From: Rhodopseudomonas rhenobacensis
Lineage (GTDB): Bacteria > Pseudomonadota > Alphaproteobacteria > Rhizobiales > Xanthobacteraceae
Assembly (NCBI RefSeq): GCF_014203125.1
Contig: NZ_JACHIH010000009.1
Span: 1 to 64,000 of the forward strand
Reading direction: 5' to 3'
DNA: 64,000 nucleotides
Part shown: positions 16,726 to 25,157 of the stretch, piece by piece
Layout: each line of letters starts with the position of its first letter
Position numbering within the stretch: position 1 is the first letter of the stretch
The notes under the pieces: generated by a model
Database searches by the model: none
Seen by the model: only the letters and a program-made list of their open reading frames with translations
What the model was told of the DNA's origin: nothing
Made by a program: the position numbers and the translations under genes

Positions 16726-17256
16726 ATGCCGAGATTGCTCACCCTCATCGCCGCGTTGCTGCTCGCCCCCGGCTTGGCCTTCGCCCACGGGCCGACGCCG
16801 CAGAAGATCGAGGAGACCATCGTGATCCAGGCGCCGCCCGCCGCGGTATGGCTGATGGTCAAGGATTTTGCCGGACTGGCGAAGTGGCACGCGGCCGTCG
16901 CCAATTGCGACGGCCAGGGCGGCAATGCCAACGGCGCCACCCGCACCGTCACGCTGAAATCGGGCGGCAAACTGGTCGACGGCCTCGACGAGTACGACGA
17001 CGCCGGCAAGTCCTACGGCTACCGGCTGGCGCAAGAAAACCTCGAAGCCTTTCCGGTCAGCTACTATTCGGCGACATTGACGGTGCGCGCCAAGGGCGAC
17101 GCCAGCGAGGTGGAATGGACCGGCCGATACTACCGCGGCGACACCGGGAACTATCCGCCCGAGACCCAGGACGATGCGGCGGCGACGGCGGCGATGAGCA
17201 AATTCTTCCGGGATGGATTGGAGAGCCTCAAAGCCAAGCTCGAAGCCACGCGATGA
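16726..17256 (+). CDS. mxaD: MxaD, periplasmic SRPBCC-fold protein
   Basis: 176 residues. A signal peptide ends at GLAFAHG, then one polyketide-cyclase/START-like (SRPBCC) domain: IEETIVIQAPPAAVWLMVKD at the start and a long C-terminal helix near MSKFFRDGLESLKAKLE. MxaD is known to aid electron transfer from methanol dehydrogenase to cytochrome cL. It lies 12 bases after mxaL with a GAAAGGAA ribosome site and ends the recognisable mxa locus. Confidence 0.92.
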   Translation: MPRLLTLIAALLLAPGLAFAHGPTPQKIEETIVIQAPPAAVWLMVKDFAGLAKWHAAVANCDGQGGNANGATRTVTLKSGGKLVDGLDEYDDAGKSYGYRLAQENLEAFPVSYYSATLTVRAKGDASEVEWTGRYYRGDTGNYPPETQDDAAATAAMSKFFRDGLESLKAKLEATR

Positions 17257-17562
17257 CGCGGCCTGCTGCCGCGCCCGTGACCCACGACCGATCCGGCTCC
17301 ACGCGGTTTTACGCATGAACCGGGCGACGCCGCGGAGCGTTCCGGCTTCGGAAATATCGTCATGAAATCGCGCTAAAGGATTGTTGACACGCGGTCCGGA
17401 ACCGGGACAAACGATCCGGCCCCCATAACGGATATTTCATCCGGATGGCGAAGATTGCTGCCGTGGCGGGAGCCGAACTGCGACCGGGTTGCAAGTCGCA
17501 TGCGCCTGCCGCCGCGGACAAATTCACCTCCTGACGTCGATCTGCCGGCGCTTCCACGATTG
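17257..17562. other. Intergenic stretch after mxaD
   Basis: About 300 bases. TTGACA occurs at 17385-17390, but no good -10 lies 16-18 bases on, so a promoter for the next gene is only weakly supported. No terminator with a U-run is visible after mxaD. Confidence 0.3.
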
Positions 17563-17946
17563 ATGCAATCCATGGTCTTCCTCAGCTATCTGAACCGCTT
17601 CGTATCCAACTTCGTGCTGTTGGCGGTCGCCTATTACAGCTTGAACGCGATGGATAAATATCAGCAGCGCGCAATTCTGGCGTTCTTGATCCTGATCTAC
17701 GTCGCGATGCGCGCGGTGTCGGCGCTGCGCTCGTTCAATTTCTTTCACCGCATCGAGCGGCTGGAGAAGGAAGCCCGGCGGCTCGGCGGCATGCTCGGCC
17801 TTGGCCCGGAGGAATCGCTGTTCCGCCGGCAGATCATTACCGACGTTGCGGTGATCCGGCGCAGCGGCGAAATGAAGTCGTATATCGACCTGATGTTCCT
17901 GCTGCTGATCGTGCTGATCTGCGTGGCGAAGATCGTCACCGATTGA
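17563..17946 (+). CDS. Small two-helix membrane protein, unknown
   Basis: 127 residues from the ATG at 17563; 17572 and an upstream 17455 are alternatives. There are hydrophobic helices at about 10-25 and 34-54 and again at the C-terminus (MFLLLIVLICVAKIV), with a charged middle (HRIERLEKEARRLGGMLG). I do not recognise the family. It follows mxaD on the same strand after 300 bases, and nothing in its sequence links it to methanol oxidation. Confidence 0.6.
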   Translation: MQSMVFLSYLNRFVSNFVLLAVAYYSLNAMDKYQQRAILAFLILIYVAMRAVSALRSFNFFHRIERLEKEARRLGGMLGLGPEESLFRRQIITDVAVIRRSGEMKSYIDLMFLLLIVLICVAKIVTD

Positions 17947-17952
17947 ACGCGG

Positions 17953-19251
17953 CTATTGCGGCAAGGGCTCGGTCCGCCGCGATTGGCTGGTCATTTCGCT
18001 GGGGCGCACCGGCCGGCGACGCAGGCCGCCGCCGTCGATCCCGTTCAATCGCGCCGTTGCGTCGGCCGCGGTCGGCGGCGTCGCGATTTCGGCGGCGCGC
18101 CGCGGCAGCAGGGTGACCGCCTTCAGCTCGGCATGCACCCGTTCCGGAATCTGAAACACGTCGCGGGCAGGGACCGGCATGTCGAGCGTGGCGGCCGGCG
18201 CCTGCAGCAGCCGTTGTCGCGGCCAGGGTGCGGCTTGCGGCAGCGGCACGGCGCCGCGCGCCAGACGCGGGCGGCGCGCGGCCAACACGAGCAGCTGGCC
18301 ATCGTGCACGTCGGAGTCCGACAGCGCCGGGCCGGGAAGCATCTCCGCATTAGCGAACACGAAGTTCGGGATCTTCGGCCAATGCGAGGTCGCCACCGTC
18401 TCGGTGATCGGATGCAGCCGCCACTGGCCGGGCTCGGTCGGGGTGGCCGGCCGCTCCGGCGTCGCCGGAACCACCTGGACGATCCGATAACCGCGGGCCT
18501 TCAGTTCCTGCAGGATATGCGGCAGCGCGCCGACCGTCCGGGCCTGGATGTCGTGCAGCAGCAGGATGCCCTTGCCCTTGGCCTCGAGCCGGCTCATCGC
18601 CAGGCTATAGACCTGCGCGGATGAAATATGCCGCCAGTCGTCGGCCGGGAAATCCGCGCTCCAGGTCTGGATGCCCTGCGAGGCGAGATAGTCTTCGACC
18701 GCTTCGGCGCGCAGCAGCCCGGGAATCCGGAAGAACGGCGCCAGCGCCTTGGCGTCGCCGAGCGCCGCGGTGACCGAGGCGATGCCGGCGTCGACCTCCT
18801 GCTTGGCCTGCTCGACCGACATCCGGTTCATGCTGAGCGGATGGTTCTGGCTGTGGGTGCCGATGGTGTGGCCGGCGTCGCGCAGCTTGCGGACGCCCTG
18901 CGGATGCTCCTGCGCCATCCGGCCGACCACGAAGAACGTCGCCTTGACGCATTGCGCCGCGAGAATCGCCAGCACCTGGTCGCTGTTGCGCGGGATCGGG
19001 CCGTCGTCGAAGGTCAGCACCACCTCGTGGTCCTGCAGCGGCAGGGTTTCGGCATATTGCATGGTGCCGATGCGCTTATGCTCGCGCGGATCGACCACCA
19101 GCGTGCGCGAGGTGCCGAGCGCGTCGGGATTGCCCGGACAATCGCCGGCCGATGCCGGATTTGTTGCGAAACAGGCGGTGGTGGCCAGAATTCCGAAGCA
19201 CAGCGTCGCCAAATGTCGGGCCCGTTGGCCGACCGATCGATTACCCGACAT
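17953..19251 (-). CDS. Polysaccharide deacetylase, NodB-type, with long C-terminal tail
   Basis: 432 residues from the ATG at 19251; a TTG at 19263 is possible. A signal sequence ends near NPASAG. The NodB domain covers about 75-265 with TFDDG (catalytic Asp and metal Asp), the metal His motif THSQNH and LLLHD near its end. It should remove acetyl groups from N-acetylglucosamine polymers in the periplasm or on exported glycans. After residue 270 a Pro/Arg-rich tail of about 160 residues has no known domain. It is the paralogue of the next gene on the same strand. Confidence 0.88.
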   Translation of the reverse strand: MSGNRSVGQRARHLATLCFGILATTACFATNPASAGDCPGNPDALGTSRTLVVDPREHKRIGTMQYAETLPLQDHEVVLTFDDGPIPRNSDQVLAILAAQCVKATFFVVGRMAQEHPQGVRKLRDAGHTIGTHSQNHPLSMNRMSVEQAKQEVDAGIASVTAALGDAKALAPFFRIPGLLRAEAVEDYLASQGIQTWSADFPADDWRHISSAQVYSLAMSRLEAKGKGILLLHDIQARTVGALPHILQELKARGYRIVQVVPATPERPATPTEPGQWRLHPITETVATSHWPKIPNFVFANAEMLPGPALSDSDVHDGQLLVLAARRPRLARGAVPLPQAAPWPRQRLLQAPAATLDMPVPARDVFQIPERVHAELKAVTLLPRRAAEIATPPTAADATARLNGIDGGGLRRRPVRPSEMTSQSRRTEPLPQ

Positions 19252-19388
19252 CAAATACCGCAATCCGTGACTCGCATTGGTTGCCGGAAGCCTACAACCG
19301 GCGCTGTGAACGGGGCGTTAACCAAAGATTTCTGCACCGGCTTTTTGCCTCCCATCGACCAGGCCCGATCGGGCCCAGGCTCCGGACC

Positions 19389-20162
19389 TCAATGCGTGAC
19401 ATTGGCGGCCGGCGGCTTCGCCACGACATGCACCACGCGATAGTGGTTGTCGCGCAGATAGCGCAGGAAATCCGGCAGCATCGCGGCAGTTTGCGCCCGC
19501 GGGTCGTGAAACAGGATGATGCCCTTGCGGTTTGCTTCGAGTCGCGCGGTGATCAAGGTGAGCTGCTCCTGCGGCGTCATCTTGTTCCAGTCGCTGGCCC
19601 AGAAGTCGGCGCCAAACACCACGATGCCGCGCGACTGCAGTAGCTCGAGCAGGGCAGGCGTCGAGTCGAAATAGGGAAACCGGAAGAACGGCGTGGTCGG
19701 CACGTGGCTCGGCTTGCCGCGCAGCGCGGTTTCCACCGCGGCGATGCCGCGGTCGATTTCCTCGGCGGCTTGCTCCGGCGGCAGGTGTTTCAGGTTCTTG
19801 TGCGACCAGGTGTGGGTGCCGATGCTGTGGCCTGCGGCCGCCACCCGACGCACCAAAGTCGGCAGCGCGGTGACGCCAGTGCCGACCATGAAGAAGGTGG
19901 CCTGAACGCATTCGTTGGCCAGCGCCGCCAGCACCTGCGGCGTGGTCTGCGCCGGGCCGTCGTCGAAGGTCAGCACCACCTCCTTGTCCGCCAGCGGCAG
20001 CGTGTCCGGAAAGCTCTTCAGCCCAACGCGGGGCGTGCTCGCCGCATCGACGCTGAGCACCCGCGCGGTGCCGAGCGTGCCGGGGCGCGGGCAGTCCGCG
20101 GCGTGCGCCGAACTCATCGCCGCCAGCAGGACGGCAAGGGCGAGGACTCGTGACGCGATCAT
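19389..20162 (-). CDS. Polysaccharide deacetylase, NodB-type
   Basis: 257 residues with a cleavable signal peptide (MIASRVLALAVLLAAMSSAHA). The complete NodB domain has LTFDDGPAQT, metal motif THTWSH and ILFHD. It shares the opening pattern C-P-x-x-x-x-x-G-T-x-R-x-L-x-V-D with its neighbour, which indicates tandem duplication, but lacks the long tail. The 137-base spacing to the neighbour suggests they may share a transcript. Confidence 0.88.
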   Translation of the reverse strand: MIASRVLALAVLLAAMSSAHAADCPRPGTLGTARVLSVDAASTPRVGLKSFPDTLPLADKEVVLTFDDGPAQTTPQVLAALANECVQATFFMVGTGVTALPTLVRRVAAAGHSIGTHTWSHKNLKHLPPEQAAEEIDRGIAAVETALRGKPSHVPTTPFFRFPYFDSTPALLELLQSRGIVVFGADFWASDWNKMTPQEQLTLITARLEANRKGIILFHDPRAQTAAMLPDFLRYLRDNHYRVVHVVAKPPAANVTH

Positions 20163-20329
20163 GACGGTGGGCTCCGGGCAGCTGATTGTGCGGTCGGTTG
20201 TACATTTTTCATTGCACTTTGCATCGCCTATTGGCTATTGCCTCGAACACTCTTCGGCGATCGACCGAACAGCAATGTGTCGCCTGACCGGGCGCAGGAT
20301 CCGCAACCAATCACGTGGCGAGGTGCGGC

Positions 20330-21751
20330 ATGGCCGACAATGCTGACGAGGGCCGTGCCGCTGCCGACGTGCTGCTCGAACGGCTGCCGATGCGCGACGA
20401 CGAAGGCGACATCCGGCCGGAATTCGTCGCCGAAATCTCCCGCGCCATCGCCGCCAAGGACGACGGCTTCCTGCGCGAAATCGTCGCCGAGCTGCACGAG
20501 GCCGATCTCGGCGATCTGATCGAAGCGCTGGAGACCGACGAGCGCGTCAGCCTGGTCGAACTGACCGGCGCCGACTTCGACTTCTCCGCGCTCAACGAAG
20601 TCGACGATGCGGTCCGCGAAGAGATCCTCGAGGAGCTGGAGCCGCAGACCGTCGCCGAAGGCGTCCGCGAACTCGACTCCGACGACGCGGTCGAGCTGTT
20701 GGAAGCGCTCGACGAGGAGGACCAGGACGAAATTCTCGACAAGCTGCCGCCCTCGGAGCGTGACGCGCTGGAGCGCAGCCTGGACTATCCGGAAAACTCC
20801 GCCGGGCGGCGGATGCAGACCGAGTTCATCGCGGTGCCGCTCGACTGGACCGTCGGCCACGCGATCGACCACATGCGGGAATCCCCGGAGCTGCCGGAGC
20901 GGTTCTACGAGATCTACGCCGTCGACGGCGCGCAGCATTGGCAGGGCGCGGTGCCGCTCGACGCGCTGCTGCGCTCGGGCCGGCAGGTGCCGCTGGCCGA
21001 CCTGATCGACGAGGACCGCCGCAAGGTCTCGGTGCTCGACGACCAGGCTGAAGTGGCGCGGCTGTTCGGCAAGTACAATCTGGTCGCAGCACCTGTGCTC
21101 GACGTCGACAGCCGGCTGGTCGGCGTCATCACCATCGACGACGTGGTCGACGTCATCGAGGAAGAAGCCGAGGAAGACATCAAGGCCTTGGGCGGCGTCG
21201 CCCGCGACGAAGAATTGTCCGACAACGTCTGGACCATCGCCCGCGGCCGCTTCAACTGGCTGTTGGTCAATCTCGCCACCGCGTTCCTGGCCTCATCGGT
21301 GCTCGGCATGTTCGAAGGACAATTGGAGAAGATGGTGGCGCTCGCGGTGCTGGCGCCGATCGTGGCGAGCCAGGGCGGCAACGCCGCGACCCAGACCATG
21401 ACGGTCGCGGTGCGCGCGCTGGCCACCCGCGAGCTCGGTGCCAGCAACGCCTATCGCATCGTGATGCGCGAGGCGCTGGTCGGTCTGGTCAACGGCATCG
21501 CCTTTGCCGTCATCACCGGCGTGGCGGCGGTGGCCTGGTTCAAGATCCCCGGCCTCGGCGTGGTGATCGGGCTCGCCATGCTGTGCAACCTGATCGCCGG
21601 CGCGTTGGGCGGCATCCTGATTCCGATGGTGCTGGAGCGATTCCGCGCCGACCCGGCGGTGGCGTCCGGCACATTCGTCACCACCATCACCGACGTGGTC
21701 GGGTTCTTCTCGTTCCTCGGCATCGCGACGCTGTGGTTCGGGCTGAGTTAA
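20330..21751 (+). CDS. mgtE: Magnesium transporter MgtE
   Basis: 473 residues from the ATG at 20330 (GAGGTG four bases upstream). The N-terminal superhelical MgtE_N domain covers about 25-135, a CBS pair about 140-265, and the five-helix membrane domain about 285-473 with signature PIVASQGGNAATQ. The acidic N domain and CBS domains gate the channel by sensing cytosolic Mg2+. It is divergent from the deacetylase gene. No Mg-responsive leader structure was recognised. Confidence 0.95.
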   Translation: MADNADEGRAAADVLLERLPMRDDEGDIRPEFVAEISRAIAAKDDGFLREIVAELHEADLGDLIEALETDERVSLVELTGADFDFSALNEVDDAVREEILEELEPQTVAEGVRELDSDDAVELLEALDEEDQDEILDKLPPSERDALERSLDYPENSAGRRMQTEFIAVPLDWTVGHAIDHMRESPELPERFYEIYAVDGAQHWQGAVPLDALLRSGRQVPLADLIDEDRRKVSVLDDQAEVARLFGKYNLVAAPVLDVDSRLVGVITIDDVVDVIEEEAEEDIKALGGVARDEELSDNVWTIARGRFNWLLVNLATAFLASSVLGMFEGQLEKMVALAVLAPIVASQGGNAATQTMTVAVRALATRELGASNAYRIVMREALVGLVNGIAFAVITGVAAVAWFKIPGLGVVIGLAMLCNLIAGALGGILIPMVLERFRADPAVASGTFVTTITDVVGFFSFLGIATLWFGLS

Positions 21752-21850
21752 CGAGTGGCCCGCCACGGCCCTTCATGGCCCATTAACGCCGATCGCCGAT
21801 GATCGATGGCCCGCCAATTGGCGGCGCATTCGGCTGAACGGACGGGCGAC

Positions 21851-22669
21851 ATGCAATTCGTTGAAGCCCACGGCGCCAAAATTCCGGTGCTCGGCCTGGG
21901 GACCTGGGAGCTGAGCGGGCGGATCTGTTCGCGCGTGGTCGAGCAGGCGCTTCGGCTCGGCTACCGCCATATCGACACCGCCCAGATCTACGAGAACGAG
22001 CGCGAGGTCGGCGAAGGCCTGCGCGCCTCCGGGATCCGCCGCGACGATGTGTTCGTGACCACCAAAGTCTGGACCACGCATTTTACGCCGCACGATCTGT
22101 TGCGCTCGGCCAAGGACAGCCTGTCGAAGCTGCGGCTCTCCGAGGTCGATCTGCTGCTGCTGCACTGGCCCAACCCGCATGTACCGTTGGCGGAAACCCT
22201 GGGCGGGCTCGGCCGTGTCAAGGAGCTGGGGCTGGCTCGGCATATCGGCGTGTCGAATTTCACCGTCGCGCTCATCGAAGAGGCGGTGAAGTTGTGCCCG
22301 CAGCCTTTGGTGTGCAATCAGGTCGAGTATCACCCGTATCTCGATCAGACCAAGGTGATCAACGCCTGCCTCGATCACGGCTTGGCCGTGGTGGCCTACA
22401 GCCCGATCGCCAAGGGCCGCGCCAAGAATGCCGAGACGCTGACAAGGATCGGTGCCGGCTACGGCAAGACCGCGGCGCAGGTTTGCCTGCGCTGGATCGT
22501 GCAGCAGGACATCGTCGCGATTCCGCGGACCTCGAAGCTCGAACGGCTGTCGGAGAACATCGGCATTTTCGATTTCGAGCTGACCGAAGAAGAGATGCGC
22601 GCGATCTTCGCGATGGCCACGCCGAAGGGGCGGCTCACCGATTTCGGCTTCGCGCCGAAATGGGACTGA
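21851..22669 (+). CDS. Aldo/keto reductase
   Basis: 272 residues from the ATG at 21851. The AKR (alpha/beta)8 barrel shows the catalytic tetrad: Asp and Tyr in GYRHIDTAQIYENE, Lys in TTKVW and His in LLLHWP. The cofactor region IPRTSKLERLSENI favours NADPH. The pattern and length match 2,5-diketo-gluconate reductase-type (AKR5) enzymes, but the physiological substrate cannot be told. It stands 99 bases after mgtE. Confidence 0.9.
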   Translation: MQFVEAHGAKIPVLGLGTWELSGRICSRVVEQALRLGYRHIDTAQIYENEREVGEGLRASGIRRDDVFVTTKVWTTHFTPHDLLRSAKDSLSKLRLSEVDLLLLHWPNPHVPLAETLGGLGRVKELGLARHIGVSNFTVALIEEAVKLCPQPLVCNQVEYHPYLDQTKVINACLDHGLAVVAYSPIAKGRAKNAETLTRIGAGYGKTAAQVCLRWIVQQDIVAIPRTSKLERLSENIGIFDFELTEEEMRAIFAMATPKGRLTDFGFAPKWD

Positions 22670-22710
22670 GCGGCGGCCGGCGGCTTGATCGCAGCAGGGT
22701 CGGTTGAGCG

Positions 22711-23511
22711 ATGTTCTTTTTGGCTTCGAAGCTTGTCGGATTTTTTGCGGTGCCGTCGAACGCGATGGTGATGCTTTGCGTGCTCGGCGCGCTGCTGCTG
22801 CTGACCCGCTGGCGACGCGGCGGCCGGCGCTTGCTGATGCTTGGGCTGGCGCTGTTGCTGATCGCCGGATTTTCGCCGCTCGGCAACGTGCTGCTGTTGT
22901 CGCTGACCGAGCGGTTTCCGGCCTGGCAGTTCGACGGCCGCGCGCCCGACGGCGTCATCGTTCTCGGCGGCGCCATCGACTCCGAAGCCTCGCTGGCGCG
23001 TCACGCGCTGGAAGTCGACGGCTCGGCGGAGCGGGTGGTGGCGATGCTGCAGCTGGCGCAGCGATTTCCCAAGGCGCGGATCGTGTTCAGCGGCGGCAGC
23101 GCCAACCTGCTGCAGGCTCCGGTGCCGGAGGCGCCGCTGGCCGGCGAACTGCTGCAGAGTTTCGGAGTTGCCGCCGATCGCATCGTGCTGGAAGACCGCT
23201 CGCGGACCACCGCGGAGAATGCCGCCTTCACCCGCGAACTGATCGCGCCGAAGCCCGGCGAGCGCTGGCTCTTGGTGACCTCGGCGTTTCACATGCCGCG
23301 ATCGATCGCGGCATTCCGGGCGGTCGGCTTCGACGTCGAGGCCTATCCGGTGGATTGGCGCACCCGCGGTTGGAGCGATGCGGTGAAGCCGTTCGATCAG
23401 ATCAGCGCCGGCCTGGCGCGGACCGACGTCGCGGTGCACGAATGGGTCGGCCTGATCGCCTATCGCCTCGCAGGGCGCAGCGCCGAGCTGGTGCCGGGGC
23501 CTGCAAAGTAA
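22711..23511 (+). CDS. YdcF/ElyC-like DUF218 membrane protein
   Basis: 266 residues. Two N-terminal membrane helices (about 5-30, 37-62) precede a DUF218 domain: GVIVLGGAID, then RIVFSGGSANL, DRSRTTAENA and LVTSAFHMPRSIAAFRA. Related ElyC and SanA proteins act in envelope integrity and lipid-carrier metabolism. The start ATG at 22711 lies 41 bases after the reductase stop. Confidence 0.87.
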   Translation: MFFLASKLVGFFAVPSNAMVMLCVLGALLLLTRWRRGGRRLLMLGLALLLIAGFSPLGNVLLLSLTERFPAWQFDGRAPDGVIVLGGAIDSEASLARHALEVDGSAERVVAMLQLAQRFPKARIVFSGGSANLLQAPVPEAPLAGELLQSFGVAADRIVLEDRSRTTAENAAFTRELIAPKPGERWLLVTSAFHMPRSIAAFRAVGFDVEAYPVDWRTRGWSDAVKPFDQISAGLARTDVAVHEWVGLIAYRLAGRSAELVPGPAK

Positions 23512-23514
23512 GCG

Positions 23515-23790
23515 TCAATCGTGCCGCGGCAGGCCGAGCCGATAGACGCCGCGAAAGTCGTTCGGATCCGCCGGCTTGCCCTTGCGGTAGATCACCAGCC
23601 GGCCGGCCAGCGCCAGCGCCACGGCGGCGCGTCGGATCGGCATCAACAGCCCGTGCCAGTCGCCGTCGGGCGCCAGCGCATGGGCGATTTCCGGCGCGCT
23701 CAGCGTGCCGCTGCCGGCATTTGCCAGGACTTTCAGAATGCCATCGTCAAGCGACGGGGCGGGGGCGGGGGGCGAATCTTGCAGGGTCAT
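23515..23790 (-). CDS. DUF3253 winged-helix-like protein
   Basis: 91 residues from the ATG at 23790; in-frame codons upstream look non-native. The DUF3253 pattern is present (ILKVLANAG, APEIAHALAPDGDWHGLLMP, LVIYRKGKPADPNDFRGVYRLGLP), probably a winged helix. It is convergent with the DUF218 gene (stops four bases apart) and divergent from the GST gene. Function unknown. Confidence 0.78.
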   Translation of the reverse strand: MTLQDSPPAPAPSLDDGILKVLANAGSGTLSAPEIAHALAPDGDWHGLLMPIRRAAVALALAGRLVIYRKGKPADPNDFRGVYRLGLPRHD

Positions 23791-23903
23791 GCGTCTGCAG
23801 TGACGCATCGCGCGGCGCGCCGCAAGCGCTGCCTTGGTTGCCATGCGCGGGTTGATCGCGCCCCGCGGCGCGTGGCAGATTGCGCGCCGCAAGGAGATCG
23901 GCA

Positions 23904-24554
23904 ATGGCGCTTACTCTGGTGATTGGCAACAAGAACTATTCGTCATGGTCGATGCGGCCGTGGCTGGCTTTGCGCGCGACCGACATCGCCTTCGACGAGG
24001 TGGTGATCCCGCTCTACACCGGCGCTGCCGACAAGCAGCGGATTCTCGATGTCAGCCCGGCCGGCAAGGTGCCGGTGCTGGTCGACGGCGACATCACGGT
24101 GTGGGATTCGCTGGCGATCATCGAATACGCCGCCGAACGATTTCCTGAGGCAAACCTGTGGCCGCAGGATCGCGCCCGTCGTGCCCATGCCAGATCAGTT
24201 TCGGCGGAAATGCATTCCGGCTTTCAGGCGCTGCGCAATGAATGCGGCATGAACCTTCACCGTCCGGTGGGCGCAAAACCGCTGTCGGCGGCGGCCGAGG
24301 CCGACATCGCGCGCATCCAGGCGATCTGGTCGGAGTGCCGGCAACGCTACGGCGGTCCGTATCTGTTCGGCGGCTTCAGCGGCGCGGATGCGATGTACGC
24401 GCCGGTGGTGCACCGCTTTCTGACCTATGCGATCGCGACCTCGGAGGAGGTGAGCGCCTACATCGCAGCGATGACCGCGCTGCCGGCATTTCAGCAATGG
24501 ACAAAAGCGGGTCTGGCGGAAACTCTGGTGATCGAGAAGTTCGAACAGGATTGA
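23904..24554 (+). CDS. Glutathione S-transferase family protein
   Basis: 216 residues from the ATG at 23904 (AAGGAG, spacing 7). The thioredoxin-like N-domain has NYSSWSMRPWLAL in the active-site loop (Ser likely catalytic), cis-Pro in GKVPVLVDG and D-S-L-A-I-I-E-Y for glutathione binding. An all-helical C-domain follows. The substrate is unknown. It resembles the maleylacetoacetate isomerase/YfcF-like subgroup of GSTs. Confidence 0.88.
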   Translation: MALTLVIGNKNYSSWSMRPWLALRATDIAFDEVVIPLYTGAADKQRILDVSPAGKVPVLVDGDITVWDSLAIIEYAAERFPEANLWPQDRARRAHARSVSAEMHSGFQALRNECGMNLHRPVGAKPLSAAAEADIARIQAIWSECRQRYGGPYLFGGFSGADAMYAPVVHRFLTYAIATSEEVSAYIAAMTALPAFQQWTKAGLAETLVIEKFEQD

Positions 24555-24589
24555 AAGGCTTAAGGATTGGTTAACCTCGCCCGTCGCAA

Positions 24590-24606
24590 TTGCGAATGAC
24601 TCGCAA
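24590..24606. promoter_or_regulatory. Palindromic operator-like site
   Basis: TTGCGA-ATGAC-TCGCAA is an inverted repeat with perfect 6-base arms. It overlaps a second palindrome TCGCAATTGCGA (24584-24595), giving three related hexamers in a row. The arrangement resembles binding sites of Fur-family regulators. It lies in the leader of the small gene at 24810. The identity of any binding protein is inference. Confidence 0.4.
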
Positions 24607-24675
24607 CAGTGCGCTCGCCAGGAATCGCCGATCGCCCGATAAACAACATCCATCATACTGAAATGGTTGCAAATT

Positions 24676-24704
24676 CCGGGCAGTTGCTATGCCCGGATGC
24701 AACT
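24676..24704 (+). promoter_or_regulatory. Overlapping inverted repeats in a 5' leader
   Basis: CCGGGCA (24676-24682) pairs with TGCCCGG (24690-24696) around seven bases, and AGTTGC (24682-24687) can pair with GCAACT (24699-24704). The two pairings are mutually exclusive in part, as in a switchable leader. They lie about 105-135 bases before the TTG start at 24810. Confidence 0.35.
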
Positions 24705-24809
24705 GGCCAAAATGCCCTCCTGCGTGCTATATGCAACCCAAGCTTTCGGCCGGGACTGCCGCGGGGCTGGGGCAAGCCGGCGTTTCTCGTTGCGTGATGG
24801 AGAGGGTCG

Positions 24810-25001
24810 TTGAAGCATAAGTTTATCGTTGGAGAGAATGTCTATTTTACCGCTAGCAATGTGGCCCGTCCGGCCGCCAGCGGCATTTACGAGGTGATCC
24901 GGTTGCTGCCCACCGAGGGCGACGATTTCCAGTATCGGATCAAGAGTTCGACCGAAGCCTTCGAGCGCGTCGCCAAGGAAAGCCAACTCGACGTTTGCTG
25001 A
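24810..25001 (+). CDS. Small conserved-looking protein, 63 aa, TTG start
   Basis: MKHKFIVGENVYFTASNVAR at the start and FQYRIKSSTEAFERVAKESQL near the end read like a compact beta-rich (SH3-like) domain: a hydrophobic start, a central GIYEVIRLLPTEGDD, and no membrane segment. The start codon is TTG with a strong GGAGAGGG site a few bases upstream, which decides the start. Its leader carries several inverted repeats. Function unknown. Confidence 0.7.
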   Translation: MKHKFIVGENVYFTASNVARPAASGIYEVIRLLPTEGDDFQYRIKSSTEAFERVAKESQLDVC

Positions 25002-25157
25002 CGGCGCTTTGATTCCCATCAGAACCTCCTAAAGTTCAGGACCATCGGCCGCATTCTGCACAGAATGCGGCCGGTCTTGCTTCTGTCCGCCAAAACTTGC
25101 GCATAATTCGCCTGCAAGACCGGACTTCGTCGATGCGGCGCGCAGGGGACAACGCGG

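Noticed and set aside
17385-17430. Sigma-70 promoter for the gene at 17563
   Set aside because: TTGACA is present but no acceptable -10 at 16-18 bases.
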